64,000 bases of DNA from Xenorhabdus ishibashii (lineage in GTDB: Bacteria > Pseudomonadota > Gammaproteobacteria > Enterobacterales > Enterobacteriaceae): positions 1,488,001 through 1,552,000 of the forward strand of contig NZ_NJAK01000001.1 in NCBI RefSeq assembly GCF_002632755.1, read 5' to 3'. This document shows, piece by piece, positions 10,876 to 21,517 of this stretch. Below the pieces are notes generated by a model that was given only the letters and a program-made list of their open reading frames with translations, was not told the DNA's origin and ran no database searches. The position numbers and the translations under genes were made by a program. The first letter of the stretch is position 1, and each line of letters begins with the position of its first letter.

Positions 10876-12159
10876 ATGAGCAAAACACATTTGACAGACA
10901 AGAAGTTTTCCGACTTCGCATTGCACCCCAAAGTCTTAGAAGCCCTTGAAAAAAAAGGGTTCTTAAACTGCACGCCGATACAGGCGCTAACATTGCCTTT
11001 AACTGTCGAAGGCCGAGATGTTGCGGGGCAAGCACAAACCGGAACGGGCAAGACGCTGGCATTTTTGGCGTCTACGTTTAATTATTTATTGACTCATCCT
11101 GCGAAGAAAGAGCGTAAAACTAATCAGCCAAGAGCGCTGATTATGGCGCCTACCCGTGAATTAGCGGTTCAAATATACTCTGACGCAGAAGAATTGGCAC
11201 AAGTCACTGGGTTGAGAATGGGTCTTGCCTACGGCGGCGATGGCTATGATAAACAGCTCAAAGTTCTGGAAGCTGGCGTCGATATCGTCATTGGCACAAC
11301 AGGGCGTTTGATCGATTACGCAAAACAAGGCCATGTCCATCTTGGTGCCATTCAAGTTGTTGTACTCGATGAAGCGGATCGCATGTATGACTTGGGCTTT
11401 ATCAAAGATATTCGCTGGCTGTTCCGTCGGCTCCCTGCGGCTGCAGAAAGAATGAATTTGCTGTTTTCCGCAACTCTCTCTTATCGAGTGCGTGAACTGG
11501 CTTTTGAGCAGATGAATAATCCTGAATATGTGGAAGTGGAACCACTGCAAAAAACAGGGCACCGCATTAAAGAAGAGCTATTTTATCCTTCCAACGAAGA
11601 AAAAATGCGTCTGTTACAGACTCTGCTGGAAGAAGAGTGGCCTGATCGCTGCATCATTTTTGCCAATACCAAACACCGTTGTGAAGACATCTGGACTCAT
11701 TTGGCTGCTGATGGTCATCGGGTTGGTTTGCTGACGGGTGATGTTGCACAGAAAAAACGCCTGCGTATTCTTGAAGAATTTAGTTTAGGCAATTTGGACA
11801 TTCTGGTTGCCACAGATGTTGCCGCTCGTGGGTTGCATATCCCATCTGTGACACATGTATTTAACTATGATTTACCGGATGACTGTGAAGATTATGTTCA
11901 TCGGATTGGCCGCACAGGCCGTGCTGGTGAAAGTGGTCATTCTATCAGCCTGGCATGTGAAGAATATGCACTGAACTTACCGGCCATTGAAGAATATATT
12001 CAGCACCAGATACCGGTTAGCAAATATAACAGTGATGCATTGCTAAAAGATCTGCCAGTCCCTAAGCGCCGTAATCGCACTCGCTCAGGGGGACACCCTC
12101 GGCGTAACAACATACCACGTCGTGGCAATGCAACACGCAACAGTAAGCGCCCAAGCTAA
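10876..12159 (+). CDS. rhlB: ATP-dependent RNA helicase RhlB
   Basis: RhlB is the DEAD-box helicase of the RNA degradosome; it unwinds structured RNA for RNase E and PNPase. The 427-residue protein has all family motifs in order: the Q motif ([14 protein letters not shown]), Walker [53 protein letters not shown], and [11 protein letters not shown]. The C-terminal tail is Arg/Asn-rich ([15 protein letters not shown]), typical of RhlB RNA-binding tails. gppA follows after 77 nt on the same strand, the usual enterobacterial pairing. Confidence 0.97.
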   Translation: MSKTHLTDKKFSDFALHPKVLEALEKKGFLNCTPIQALTLPLTVEGRDVAGQAQTGTGKTLAFLASTFNYLLTHPAKKERKTNQPRALIMAPTRELAVQIYSDAEELAQVTGLRMGLAYGGDGYDKQLKVLEAGVDIVIGTTGRLIDYAKQGHVHLGAIQVVVLDEADRMYDLGFIKDIRWLFRRLPAAAERMNLLFSATLSYRVRELAFEQMNNPEYVEVEPLQKTGHRIKEELFYPSNEEKMRLLQTLLEEEWPDRCIIFANTKHRCEDIWTHLAADGHRVGLLTGDVAQKKRLRILEEFSLGNLDILVATDVAARGLHIPSVTHVFNYDLPDDCEDYVHRIGRTGRAGESGHSISLACEEYALNLPAIEEYIQHQIPVSKYNSDALLKDLPVPKRRNRTRSGGHPRRNNIPRRGNATRNSKRPS

Positions 12160-12236
12160 AATGACGCAATGCTGAAATAGTACGATCGATATTGAAATAA
12201 CGTAATGTTGAAATAACACAGGCCGGAATAAATACT

Positions 12237-13745
12237 ATGCTGAGTGCTTCTTCGCTTTATGCGGCTATCGATTTAGGCTCAAACAGTTTTCATATGCTGG
12301 TTGTCCGTGAAATATCCGGCAGCATTCAAGTCGTTACTCGCATCAAACGTAAAGTCAGGCTGGCTGCCGGATTAGATAAAAATAATCATTTATCACAACA
12401 GGCAATGGAACGGGGATGGCAGTGCTTGCGCCTCTTTTCCGAATATTTACAAGATATTCCTGTCTCACAGATCCGCGTTGTTGCTACCGCAACCTTGAGG
12501 TTGGCAGAAAATTCGAATGAATTTGTCAGGAAGGCTTCAGAAATATTAGGCAATTCTGTTCATGTGATTAGCGGCGAAGAAGAAGCTCAGCTAATTTATC
12601 ATGGTGTCGCTCACACGACTAGCGGGTCTGAAAAACGACTTGTTGTAGATATTGGTGGTGCCAGTACTGAATTGGTAACCGGTGTCGGAGCCAAAACCAA
12701 TCAGCTTTTCAGCCTTGAAATGGGCTGTGTTACCTGGCTGGAACGTTATTTCAATGATCGCAGCCTGACAGCAGAAAATTTTGCCAACGCAGAAACTGCT
12801 GCACATGATATTCTCAGCCCTATTATCCCTAAGCTGCTTGAGCAAGGCTGGAACATTTGCGTAGGAGCTTCCGGCACGGTACAAGCCTTGCAGGAAATTA
12901 TGATAGCTCAGGGTATGGATGAATTGATCACCCTACCCAAACTCCAGCAACTTAAACATCAGGCGATTGAATGCGGCAAGCTGGAAGAGTTGGAAATCGA
13001 TGGGCTGACACTGGAACGGGCGTTGGTTTTTCCAAGTGGATTGGCAATCTTAATTGCCATTTTTCAGGCATTGAATATTGAAAGTATGATACTTGCAGGC
13101 GGCGCACTACGTGAAGGGTTGGTTTACGGGATGCTGGATTTGCCGATAGAGCAGGATATTCGGGCAAGAACCCTGTGCAATATTCAGCATCGTTTTCAAC
13201 TGGATGTTGAACAAGCGCAGCGTGTCAAACAATTAGCCGAAAATTTTTGCCAACAAGTTGCCAAGTCATGGAAATTGGACGAACGCTGTCGCGAGCTATT
13301 GGTCGGTGCCTGTTTACTCCATGAAATAGGCCTGTTTGTTGATTTTCGTCAGGGACCTGCACATTCCGCTTATTTGATAAGCCACTTGGATCTACCTGGT
13401 TATACTCCTGCCCAAAAACGACTGTTGGCTACGCTATTGAAAAATCAAAGCGGGTTAGTGGATTTAGCCTCACTCAGTCAGCAAAATGCTGTGCCAGCGC
13501 TACAGGCACAACGGTTATGTCGCTTGTTGCGTCTGGCAATTATTTTCGCCAGCCGTCGGCGAGATGACACATTGCCAGCCTTACGATTACAGGCAGAAAA
13601 TGAGACTCTCTCTATCATCTTGCCCCATCAATGGCAGATAAAACATCCACTCAGAGCTGAAGCACTACAGCAAGAAATGAAGTGGCAGAGTTATGTCCAA
13701 TGGCCGTTGTTGCTTGAGGAGCAAAACAACTCTCGTCTCGGCTGA
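12237..13745 (+). CDS. gppA: guanosine-5'-triphosphate,3'-diphosphate pyrophosphatase GppA
   Basis: GppA hydrolyses pppGpp to ppGpp and also has exopolyphosphatase activity, so it shapes the stringent-response alarmone pool. The 502-residue protein is an ASKHA-fold Ppx/GppA enzyme. It has [13 protein letters not shown] at the N-terminus (phosphate loop), [13 protein letters not shown], the second phosphate loop [11 protein letters not shown], and a C-terminal HD-like helical domain with [11 protein letters not shown]. Length matches E. coli (494). It follows rhlB, probably co-transcribed, and is convergent with rep. Confidence 0.96.
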   Translation: MLSASSLYAAIDLGSNSFHMLVVREISGSIQVVTRIKRKVRLAAGLDKNNHLSQQAMERGWQCLRLFSEYLQDIPVSQIRVVATATLRLAENSNEFVRKASEILGNSVHVISGEEEAQLIYHGVAHTTSGSEKRLVVDIGGASTELVTGVGAKTNQLFSLEMGCVTWLERYFNDRSLTAENFANAETAAHDILSPIIPKLLEQGWNICVGASGTVQALQEIMIAQGMDELITLPKLQQLKHQAIECGKLEELEIDGLTLERALVFPSGLAILIAIFQALNIESMILAGGALREGLVYGMLDLPIEQDIRARTLCNIQHRFQLDVEQAQRVKQLAENFCQQVAKSWKLDERCRELLVGACLLHEIGLFVDFRQGPAHSAYLISHLDLPGYTPAQKRLLATLLKNQSGLVDLASLSQQNAVPALQAQRLCRLLRLAIIFASRRRDDTLPALRLQAENETLSIILPHQWQIKHPLRAEALQQEMKWQSYVQWPLLLEEQNNSRLG

Positions 13746-13804
13746 CATGTTTACTTTACTCCCCTGTAATTACCCACAAATGCAGGGGACTATCATCGTG
13801 CTAC

Positions 13805-15832
13805 TTAATTGCCATTTTTCTGCCCAAGTCCCAGACGAGATTTAATGTCAGCAAGGCGCGATTGCCCCTGTTTCATCCTTTCCTCTGCGCTCATCACTCG
13901 CTTACCTTGTGGCCAATCCAAATCATCCTGTGGCAACTCAAGCAAGAATCGGCTCGGTTCTGGACGGATAAGTTCACCAAACTGGCGACGCTCTTTGCTG
14001 AGGGTGAAAAAAAGTTTTCTCCGCGCACGCGTAATGCCCACATAAGCTAAACGACGCTCTTCCTCGATGTTGTCTTCATCAATGCTACTTTGATGTGGTA
14101 ACAAACCTTCTTCCATGCCTACCAAAAAAACATAGGGAAACTCCAACCCCTTGGAAGCATGTAGCGTCATTAACTGAACTTGATCCAACTCTTCATCTTC
14201 CTCGCCTCTCTCCAGCATATCCCGCAACGTAAAACGCGCTACGACTTGAGAAAGGGACATTGGCTCATTCAAGTCATCTCCCTCAAGCATTTCACTCATC
14301 CAAGTGAAAAGTTGGTTGACGTTCTTCATTCTCATTTCAGCCGCTTTTGGACTGGGTGAGGTTTCATATAACCAGCTTTCGTAATCCATTCCACGCAGTA
14401 AGTCTCTCACCGCCAGCAATGGCTCCCGTTCCGCCTGACGAGCTATTTCGTCCATCCAGTGGGTAAAGCGCTGCAATGCCGCCAAACCACGTCCCGTTAA
14501 ATGCTGTTCCAGCCCAAGATCAAAACTGGCTTGATATAAACTCTTGTTACGCTGATTCGCCCATTCACCCAATTTCTGGATCGTCACTGCACCGATTTCT
14601 CGCCGTGGTGTATTCACGATACGCAAAAACGCACTGTCATCCCCTGGATTGGTCAAAACACGCAAATAAGAGAGCAGGTCTTTAATTTCGGGTCGGGAAA
14701 AGAATGATGTTCCACCAGAAATTCGGTAGGGAATGCGATTTTGCATCAACATTTTTTCGAAGATACGGGATTGGTGGTTGCCGCGATATAAAATAGCGTA
14801 ATCTTTATATGCCGTTTTATTGATAAAGTGATGAGCGATCAACTCCCCTACCACACGTTCAGCTTCGTGATCTTCATTGCTCGCTTCGATTACCCTAAGT
14901 GGATCACCATACCCCAATTCCGAAAAGAGTTTTTTCTCAAAAACATGGGGATTGTTGGCTATCAGAATATTCGCCGCTTTCAATATTCGCCCTGATGAAC
15001 GGTAATTCTGTTCCAGCTTAATCACATTCAATTGCGGAAAATCGTCCTTCAATAACATCAAATTCTGTGGACGAGCACCACGCCATGAATAAATGGATTG
15101 ATCATCATCACCAACCACGGTAAAACGGGCGCGATTACCCACCAATAATTTCACCAGTTGATATTGACTGGTATTCGTATCCTGATATTCATCCACCAGC
15201 AAGTAGCGAATTTTATTCTGCCAACGTTCCCTGACTTCCTTATCATGCATTAACAGTAATGTTGGTTTGGTAATCAGATCATCAAAATCGAGAACATTAC
15301 AACTATTCAGGTGCAGGTCATAGCGACGATAACATTCTGCAAATTGGTGTTCCTGCGCTGAACGTGCCATTCTTATCACCTGTTCTGGTGACATTAAGTC
15401 ATTTTTCCAGTTAGAAATGCTAGCAATCAGTTTTTGTAGCAGATCCTTGTCTTCTTGCAGCAAATCCTCCGTGAGATCTTTCAACAAAGCCATCTGATCT
15501 TGATCATCAAATAATGAGAAGTTACTTTTTATTCCCAGCGCTTTGTATTCATGCTTAACGATTTCCAATCCTAAGGTATGGAAAGTCGAGATCATTAATC
15601 CCCGTGTCTCCTTACGGCCCAAAGTTTGGGCAACACGTTCTTTCATCTCACGTGCCGCTTTGTTAGTAAAAGTGACTGCTGCAATATGGCGAGCCTGATA
15701 ACCACAGGTGCGGATCAGGTGGGCAATTTTATTGGTAATCACTCGGGTCTTGCCGGAGCCAGCCCCCGCCAGAACCAGACAAGGCCCTGTTACAAATTCA
15801 ACCGCTTGTTGTTGACTTGGATTTAATCGCAT
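13805..15832 (-). CDS. rep: ATP-dependent DNA helicase Rep
   Basis: Rep is the 3'-5' superfamily 1 helicase that accompanies the replisome and removes protein roadblocks. The 675-residue protein shows all SF1A motifs: Walker A AGAGSGKT at about residues 22-29, the [15 protein letters not shown] block (motif Ia), VDEYQDTN (motif II), [14 protein letters not shown] (motif III), [12 protein letters not shown] (motif IV), [12 protein letters not shown] (motif V) and YVGITRAR (motif VI). The length equals the family norm (E. coli 673). It is convergent with gppA across a 59-nt gap. Confidence 0.97.
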   Translation of the reverse strand: MRLNPSQQQAVEFVTGPCLVLAGAGSGKTRVITNKIAHLIRTCGYQARHIAAVTFTNKAAREMKERVAQTLGRKETRGLMISTFHTLGLEIVKHEYKALGIKSNFSLFDDQDQMALLKDLTEDLLQEDKDLLQKLIASISNWKNDLMSPEQVIRMARSAQEHQFAECYRRYDLHLNSCNVLDFDDLITKPTLLLMHDKEVRERWQNKIRYLLVDEYQDTNTSQYQLVKLLVGNRARFTVVGDDDQSIYSWRGARPQNLMLLKDDFPQLNVIKLEQNYRSSGRILKAANILIANNPHVFEKKLFSELGYGDPLRVIEASNEDHEAERVVGELIAHHFINKTAYKDYAILYRGNHQSRIFEKMLMQNRIPYRISGGTSFFSRPEIKDLLSYLRVLTNPGDDSAFLRIVNTPRREIGAVTIQKLGEWANQRNKSLYQASFDLGLEQHLTGRGLAALQRFTHWMDEIARQAEREPLLAVRDLLRGMDYESWLYETSPSPKAAEMRMKNVNQLFTWMSEMLEGDDLNEPMSLSQVVARFTLRDMLERGEEDEELDQVQLMTLHASKGLEFPYVFLVGMEEGLLPHQSSIDEDNIEEERRLAYVGITRARRKLFFTLSKERRQFGELIRPEPSRFLLELPQDDLDWPQGKRVMSAEERMKQGQSRLADIKSRLGLGQKNGN

Positions 15833-16191
15833 ACTGTTTTGAAAGCTATATCAGGATAAAAGATCAGGGAGAGAAAGTGTAACAGAAAGCAAGGTAATAG
15901 GTGATTTTCTTCACGTCGGTAAACTATTAAAAGAAAAATAAAAAAAGCATTAATCATCGGTTGTTTTCAAAAAATAATGTGAAAAAGATAGTGTATGATT
16001 TTTTTTATTAAAAATTTAAATTACTCAGATCAAATATATCAATATTGATTCTCTTGTAATTGAAATACATAGGATCTATTTACCTACGTTGATGTTATAA
16101 CAATCAATTACGCTAACTGACATATAATCAACATACCCAATAGATTTCAAGTTGTAGCTTGAAGGATAAAGGGAATCAAAGAGGATGTAAT
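15833..16191. other. rep upstream region (359 nt)
   Basis: Strongly AT-rich noncoding DNA between the divergent rep and the HDAC-like gene. It must carry both promoters. The last 60 nt contain a short element resembling a dispersed repeat (16131-16180). No open frame of interest was seen. Confidence 0.6.
16131..16180. repeat. possible remnant of a MITE/ERIC-like intergenic element
   Basis: The stretch begins acatacccaatagatttcaa, continues through an inverted pair TTCAAG/CTTGAA (16146-16151 with 16158-16163), and ends GAAGGATAAAGGGAAT. From memory, the ATACCCAATAGATTTCAAGTT opening resembles the terminal part of palindromic intergenic repeats common in Photorhabdus and Xenorhabdus, whose other end reads AACTTGAAAGATGACGGGTAT. 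Here the two ends appear joined with the middle missing. This rests on recall, not on a search. Confidence 0.4.
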
Positions 16192-17306
16192 ATGTTACGT
16201 AAAACAGGCTTTTTCTTTGATGAACTCTGTTTCTGGCATAATTCTGGATTACCACACGTCATGACATTTCCGGTTGGAGGATGGGTACAACCTCCCAACG
16301 GCGCAGGGCATGCAGAATCACCGGAAACAAAACGCAGAATGAAAAGCTTAATGGATGTTTCGGGTTTAAGTCACTCGTTGCAATTGCGTGGGGCTGAACC
16401 TCTCGATGATGCAACACTGAGATTAGTTCATACCGAAGAGTATTTACAACACTTTAAGTCCATCAGTGATAATGGCGGAGGGATATTGGGTTCAGAAGCA
16501 CCAATAGGACAAGGCAGCTATGAAATCGCCAAACTATCTGCCGGACTCGCTTATGCCGCAGTAAAAACTGTGTTACAAGGCGAATTGGGTAATGCCTACA
16601 GTCTTTCCCGTCCCCCGGGCATCACTGTCTGCCAGATCAGGCAATGGGATTCTGTTTCCTTGCCAATATTGCCCTTGCCATTGAGTATGCCAAAGCACAA
16701 CTTGGGGTTGGCCGAGTTGCCGTCATTGACTGGGATGTTCACCACGGTAATGGGACACAGCATATCTTCTGGGAGCGTGATGATGTTTTAACTATTTCAC
16801 TGCATCAAGAAGGTTGTTATCCCGAAGGTTATAGTGGTGAAGAAGATATCGGCGCAGGCAAAGGAGAAGGGTTCAATATCAATATTCCATTGATGGCGGG
16901 AGCCGGACACAATAGTTATCTTTATGCGATAGATCAGATTGTGCTTCCGGCATTACGACGTTATCAACCTGAGCTGATCATCGTTGCCAGTGGCTATGAT
17001 GCCAATGCGTTTGATCCTCTGGCTCGGATGCAGTTACACAGTGAGAGTTTCCGTGCAATGACTCGCCAGATACAGCAAGCAGCCGATGAACTGTGTCATG
17101 GCAAGTTAGTCATCGTTCACGAAGGGGGATATTCTGAAGCCTATGTACCTTTCTGTGGGCTTGCTGTCATGGAGGAATTAAGCGGTGTGCGTACTAAAGT
17201 CAACGATCCTGCACTGAACATGATCCAAGCGCAACAACCGAAGGCGCGATTTGAAGCATTTCAGCGACAGGTGATCGATGAATTGAAACTCAAATTCGAT
17301 CTGTAG
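16192..17306 (+). pseudogene. class II histone-deacetylase-like amidohydrolase, frameshifted
   Basis: The two reading frames together encode an HDAC/acetoin-utilisation/acetylpolyamine-amidohydrolase family protein of about 371 residues, close to bacterial class II HDAC-like enzymes. The start MLRKTGFFFDELCFWHNSG has GAGGA 6 nt upstream. Frame 1 runs through HAESPETKRRM, LRLVHTEEYL and AYSLSRPPG to codon 143. The family then expects HHCLPDQAMGFCF, which appears in another frame because one base is missing after CCCCCGGGC (about 16616-16621). The second frame continues VIDWDVHHGNGTQ, YDANAFDPLARM and HEGGYSEAYVP to the stop. The break falls inside the catalytic His-His motif, so the product is inactive unless the base loss is a sequencing error. 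Natural substrate unknown. It occupies the rep-ilvC gap where E. coli has ppiC. Confidence 0.85.
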
Positions 17307-17321
17307 AATTTCAAGATCTTA

Positions 17322-17349
17322 CCTGCCCGATAAAATCACTTCGGGCAGG
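17322..17349. terminator. probable terminator hairpin between HDAC-like gene and ilvC
   Basis: A 9-bp perfect stem CCTGCCCGA/TCGGGCAGG with a 10-nt loop lies between two convergent genes, 16 nt past the HDAC-like stop and 13 nt past the ilvC stop. Neither side has a strong T-run, so efficiency is uncertain, but the position fits a shared terminator. Confidence 0.6.
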
Positions 17350-17361
17350 ACAAAGATTCTG

Positions 17362-18840
17362 TTAACCACCGACGGCAATGCGTTTCATATCCGTCATATA
17401 ACCACGTAAAGTACGGCCGATAACTTCAATCGGATGGTGACGGATCGCTTCATTTACATCACGTAACTGCGCATTATCAACGCTACGATCTGCAACTTCT
17501 TTTCCTAAATCCCCTGCTTGTAGAGTTGCCATAAATTTCTCTTTCAGCAACGGAACAGCGACGTATGAAAACAGATAGTTACCGTATTCTGCGGTATCAG
17601 AAATTACCACGTTCATTTCATACAGACGCTTGCGAGCGATGGTATTCGCAATCAACGGCAGTTCATGCAAGGATTCATAATAAGCAGACGCTTCGATAAT
17701 GCCAGTATTTACCATCGTTTCGAATGCCAGTTCTACCCCTGCCTTGACCATCGCAACCATCAGGACGCCATGATCAAAGTATTCCTGCTCACCGATATGT
17801 CCTGTGTAATCCGGGTAATTTTCAAATGGTGTCTTACCCGTTTCCTCGCGCCAACTTAGTAAGTTCTTATCGTCATTTGCCCAGTCTGCCATCATTGTGG
17901 AAGAAAATTCACCAGAAATGATGTCATCCATATGTTTCTGGAATAACGGTGTTAAAATGGTTTTCAGTTGTTCAGAAAGGGCATAAGCACGCAATTTCGC
18001 AGGGTTAGAAAGACGATCCATCATCAATGTAATGCCACCCTGTTTCAGCGCTTCAGTGATCGTTTCCCAACCAAATTGAATTAATTTTCCGGCATAACCT
18101 GAATCAACACCATCAGCAATCAATTGGTCATAACACAACAAAGAACCCGCCTGTAACATACCACACAGGATGGTTTGTTCTCCCATCAGGTCAGATTTAA
18201 CTTCTGCTACGAAAGAAGATTCCAGCACGCCAGCTCGATGCCCGCCTGTTGCGGCTGCCCACGCTTTCGCGATCGCCATTCCTTCGCCTTTTGCATCATT
18301 TTCTGGATGTACAGCAATCAGAGTGGGCACACCAAATCCACGCTTATACTCTTCACGCACTTCCGTACCTGGGCATTTAGGGGCAACCATCACAACGGTG
18401 ATATCTTTGCGTACCTGCTCCCCTACTTCGACGATATTAAAACCGTGGGAATAGCCCAGAGCTGCTCCTTCTTTCATCAAAGGCTGAACCGCCTGAACCA
18501 CCGCTGAATGCTGCTTGTCTGGTGTCAGGTTGACAACCAAATCAGCCTGTGGAATTAATTCTTCATAAGTGCCAACTTTGAAGCCATTTTCAGTTGCCTT
18601 ACGCCATGATGGTCGTTTTTCATCAATTGCTTCTTTACGCAAAGCATAAGCGATATCTAAACCAGAATCTCGCATATTGAGACCTTGGTTTAGCCCTTGC
18701 GCACCACAACCGATGATCACCACTTTTTTGCCTTTTAAATACCCTGCCTCGTCAGCAAATTCTTCCCGTGCCATAAAACGGCATTTGCCTAACTGCGCCA
18801 ATTGTTGGCGTAAGTTCAACGTATTAAAATAATTAGCCAT
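17362..18840 (-). CDS. ilvC: ketol-acid reductoisomerase IlvC
   Basis: IlvC converts acetolactate or acetohydroxybutyrate to the dihydroxy acid, with NADPH and Mg2+, in valine and isoleucine synthesis. The 492-residue protein is the long (class II) form found in enterobacteria: [23 protein letters not shown], the Rossmann motif [45 protein letters not shown], and a duplicated C-terminal knotted domain with metal-binding acidic residues ([14 protein letters not shown]). It is divergent from ilvY, which in E. coli activates it in response to acetohydroxy acids; a likely IlvY operator lies between them. Confidence 0.97.
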   Translation of the reverse strand: MANYFNTLNLRQQLAQLGKCRFMAREEFADEAGYLKGKKVVIIGCGAQGLNQGLNMRDSGLDIAYALRKEAIDEKRPSWRKATENGFKVGTYEELIPQADLVVNLTPDKQHSAVVQAVQPLMKEGAALGYSHGFNIVEVGEQVRKDITVVMVAPKCPGTEVREEYKRGFGVPTLIAVHPENDAKGEGMAIAKAWAAATGGHRAGVLESSFVAEVKSDLMGEQTILCGMLQAGSLLCYDQLIADGVDSGYAGKLIQFGWETITEALKQGGITLMMDRLSNPAKLRAYALSEQLKTILTPLFQKHMDDIISGEFSSTMMADWANDDKNLLSWREETGKTPFENYPDYTGHIGEQEYFDHGVLMVAMVKAGVELAFETMVNTGIIEASAYYESLHELPLIANTIARKRLYEMNVVISDTAEYGNYLFSYVAVPLLKEKFMATLQAGDLGKEVADRSVDNAQLRDVNEAIRHHPIEVIGRTLRGYMTDMKRIAVGG

Positions 18841-18935
18841 GGTGACTCCGATATAATTAGGTGTGAGGTCGTTTGCATAGAGACAATATATGACATGAAA
18901 GCTATTGCTGAAATTGATATATTAACAAGACTATA

Positions 18936-18950
18936 TTGCAGTTTATGCAA
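18936..18950. promoter_or_regulatory. candidate IlvY operator in the ilvC-ilvY interval
   Basis: A perfect inverted repeat TTGCA-N5-TGCAA sits midway in the 156-nt gap between the divergent ilvC and ilvY starts. LysR-type regulators bind such partially palindromic sites, and E. coli IlvY is known to bind tandem operators in this same interval. I could not identify the second operator with confidence. Confidence 0.55.
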
Positions 18951-18996
18951 CAAACTTTCTCACGGCAAAAACCTCTAAATAAAAGGCTCAAAAACG

Positions 18997-19878
18997 ATGG
19001 ATCTGCGTGATTTAAAAATGTTTTTACACCTTGCGGAAAGTTGCCATTTTGGCCGCTCAGCCAAGGCCCTGCACGTCAGTCCATCCACACTTTCACGCCA
19101 AATCCAGCGCCTTGAGGAATTATTAGGTCATCCACTTTTTCTGCGGGATAACCGAACAGTAAAATTGACTTCCGCAGGTGAACAACTGAAACAATTTGCT
19201 CAGCAAACTCTCCTGCAATATAAACAGCTACAACATTCATTAAACCACCAAAGCCCATCATTGACGGGAGAATTACGTTTATTCTGTTCGGTCACGGCGG
19301 CATATAGCCATCTTCCACAAGTATTAGATAAATTTCGGGCAGAACATCCCTTGGTGGAAATCAAACTGACAACAGGAGACGCTGCTGATGCCGTTGATAA
19401 AGTTCAATCCGATGCTGTGGATTTGGGGATTGCAGGTAAGCCAGAGAAACTGCCTGATAATGTCAGCTTTACCAAAATAGGCGAAGTACCACTGGTACTG
19501 ATTGCCCCTTCTCTGCCTTGTGCTGTAAGAAATCTCGCTATTCAGGCACACCCTGACTGGAATAACATCCCTTTTATCCTGCCTGAGCACGGGCCTTCCC
19601 GCAAGCGTATTGAACTGTGGTTCCGCCGACATAATATCCTGCACCCCGTCATTTACGCGACAGTTTCCGGCCATGAAGCGATTGTTTCTATGGTAGCACT
19701 GGGTTGCGGGATTGCGCTGATCCCTACGGTTGTTGTCGAAAACAGTCCTGAACCTGTGCGTAACCGTATTTCACTGTTGGAAAATATTGCTTTGGTCGAG
19801 CCGTTTGAATTGGGTGTCTGTGCGTTGAATAAGCGCTTGGGCGAACCGTTGATTAAGGCATTTTGGGAGCTATTGTAG
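18997..19878 (+). CDS. ilvY: LysR-type activator of ilvC, IlvY
   Basis: IlvY activates ilvC when its inducers acetolactate or acetohydroxybutyrate accumulate, and represses its own gene. The 293-residue protein has the N-terminal LysR helix-turn-helix (MDLRDLKMFLHLAESCHFGRSAKALHVSPSTLSRQIQRLE) at residues 1-60 and a periplasmic-binding-protein-like effector domain after residue 90. The divergent arrangement with ilvC gives the assignment, and the sequence matches IlvY more than generic LysR proteins. Confidence 0.95.
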   Translation: MDLRDLKMFLHLAESCHFGRSAKALHVSPSTLSRQIQRLEELLGHPLFLRDNRTVKLTSAGEQLKQFAQQTLLQYKQLQHSLNHQSPSLTGELRLFCSVTAAYSHLPQVLDKFRAEHPLVEIKLTTGDAADAVDKVQSDAVDLGIAGKPEKLPDNVSFTKIGEVPLVLIAPSLPCAVRNLAIQAHPDWNNIPFILPEHGPSRKRIELWFRRHNILHPVIYATVSGHEAIVSMVALGCGIALIPTVVVENSPEPVRNRISLLENIALVEPFELGVCALNKRLGEPLIKAFWELL

Positions 19879-19967
19879 TCTGGAAATCATTATGATCTGA
19901 ATATATAAAATCAGCAAAATAGCCTCCCTTGGGAAGATATTTTGCTGTTTATTGCTTTGATCGATAA

Positions 19968-21515
19968 CTAAGTCAGAAATAATTTAAATGAAGGATTATC
20001 GGTTTCATCATGGTATTCATAGCCCAAAACATCCAAATGGCGATCAAAACACACTTCTGATCTTGAAAGCTCAAAGGCCGCCAATACACGCCCATAATCC
20101 GTGCCATGACTACGGTAATGAAACAGCGTGATATTCCAATGAGTCCCTAGTGTCTGCAAAAATTTCAGCAAAGCACCTGGAGACTCAGGGAAAGCAAAAC
20201 TAAACAACCGCTCCTGCAATGGCTTGGATGGTCTGCCACCGATCATATAACGAACATGCAGCTTCGCCATTTCATCATCCGTAAAATCAGCAACTTGATA
20301 TCCCGATGCTTTTAATTCTTCAATGATTTCACGACGTTCGGAATTTCCCTGACTCAATCTAATACCAACAAAAATGCAGGCCTGGTTTGGATCTGTTGCA
20401 TCCGAATAACGATAGCTAAATTCAGTCACAACACGAGTACCCAGTATCTGGCAAAATTGTAAGAAGCTCCCCTTTTGTTCAGGGATCGTCACTGCCAGCA
20501 AGGCTTCACGTTGCTCTCCAAGCTCACAGCGTTCTGAAACGTAACGCAACCCATGAAAATTTACATTAGCCCCAGAAAGGATATGTGCCAGCCTTTCTCC
20601 CTGAATCTGATGTTGCTGGACATATTTTTTCAAGCCAGCCAGTGCTAACGCACCGGAAGGTTCTGCAACCGCTCTGACATCTTCAAAGATATCTTTCATG
20701 GCAGCACAAATAGCATCACTGTCTACGGTAATAACATCATCGACATATTGCTGGCATAAACGAAACGTTTCGTCGCCAATGCGTTTGACAGCTACGCCTT
20801 CCGCAAATAATCCAACTCTTGGCAAATCGACCGGATGCCCTGCTTCCAGTGCCGCTTTCAAACAGGCAGAATCTTCGGCCTCCACACCAATGATTTTCAT
20901 TTCGGGTACAAGCTGTTTGATAAGAACGGCAACCCCCGCAATCAATCCACCACCGCCAACCGGAACAAAGATGCGATCAAGATGAACATCTTGCTGTAGC
21001 AGCTCCATTGCCAGTGTAGCCTGACCCGCAATCACGACGGGATGGTCAAATGGGGGAACGAAGGTGTAACCATGCTCTTTTGCTATCTCAATGGCTTTTG
21101 CCTTCGCTTCATCGAAATTCGCACCATGCAACAAAACTTCTCCACCAAAACTGCGAACAGCATCAACTTTAATATCTGCTGTTGCTATCGGCATAACAAT
21201 AGTGGCTTTTATGCCAACCTTACTGGCCGATAATGCAACACCTTGTGCATGATTGCCTGCGGAAGCCGTGATCACACCTTTGCTTTTCTGCTCTTCCGTC
21301 AAACCTGCGATCATCGCGTATGCGCCACGCAATTTGAAACTATGTACCAACTGGCGATCTTCCCGTTTAACCAAAATAGTATTGCCTAAACGCGCAGAGA
21401 TTTTTTTCATTTCCTGTAAGGGAGTAACTTGAGCAACATCATAAACGGGCGCACTTAATGCAGCCTTGAGATACTCCGCTCCCTTGGGTTCAGTATTAAG
21501 AGGATAAACCGCCAC
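19968..21515 (-). CDS. ilvA: biosynthetic threonine dehydratase IlvA
   Basis: IlvA deaminates threonine to 2-oxobutyrate, the first committed step to isoleucine. The 515-residue protein has the PLP domain with K61 in VHSFKLRGAY, the phosphate-binding loop VGGGGLIAGV, and two C-terminal ACT-like regulatory domains from about residue 335 (REALLAVTIPEQKGSFLQFCQILG and ERLFSFAFPESPGALLKFLQ). In the family these bind isoleucine as inhibitor and valine as activator. It starts 2 nt after the ilvD stop and is the last gene of the ilv operon. Confidence 0.97.
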   Translation of the reverse strand: MAVYPLNTEPKGAEYLKAALSAPVYDVAQVTPLQEMKKISARLGNTILVKREDRQLVHSFKLRGAYAMIAGLTEEQKSKGVITASAGNHAQGVALSASKVGIKATIVMPIATADIKVDAVRSFGGEVLLHGANFDEAKAKAIEIAKEHGYTFVPPFDHPVVIAGQATLAMELLQQDVHLDRIFVPVGGGGLIAGVAVLIKQLVPEMKIIGVEAEDSACLKAALEAGHPVDLPRVGLFAEGVAVKRIGDETFRLCQQYVDDVITVDSDAICAAMKDIFEDVRAVAEPSGALALAGLKKYVQQHQIQGERLAHILSGANVNFHGLRYVSERCELGEQREALLAVTIPEQKGSFLQFCQILGTRVVTEFSYRYSDATDPNQACIFVGIRLSQGNSERREIIEELKASGYQVADFTDDEMAKLHVRYMIGGRPSKPLQERLFSFAFPESPGALLKFLQTLGTHWNITLFHYRSHGTDYGRVLAAFELSRSEVCFDRHLDVLGYEYHDETDNPSFKLFLT

Positions 21516-21517
21516 AA

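Noticed and set aside
16644..17306. Separate gene starting at the internal ATG of the HDAC-like frame
   Set aside because: No ribosome site lies before it and the protein would begin in the middle of the deacetylase fold; it is the second half of a frameshifted gene.
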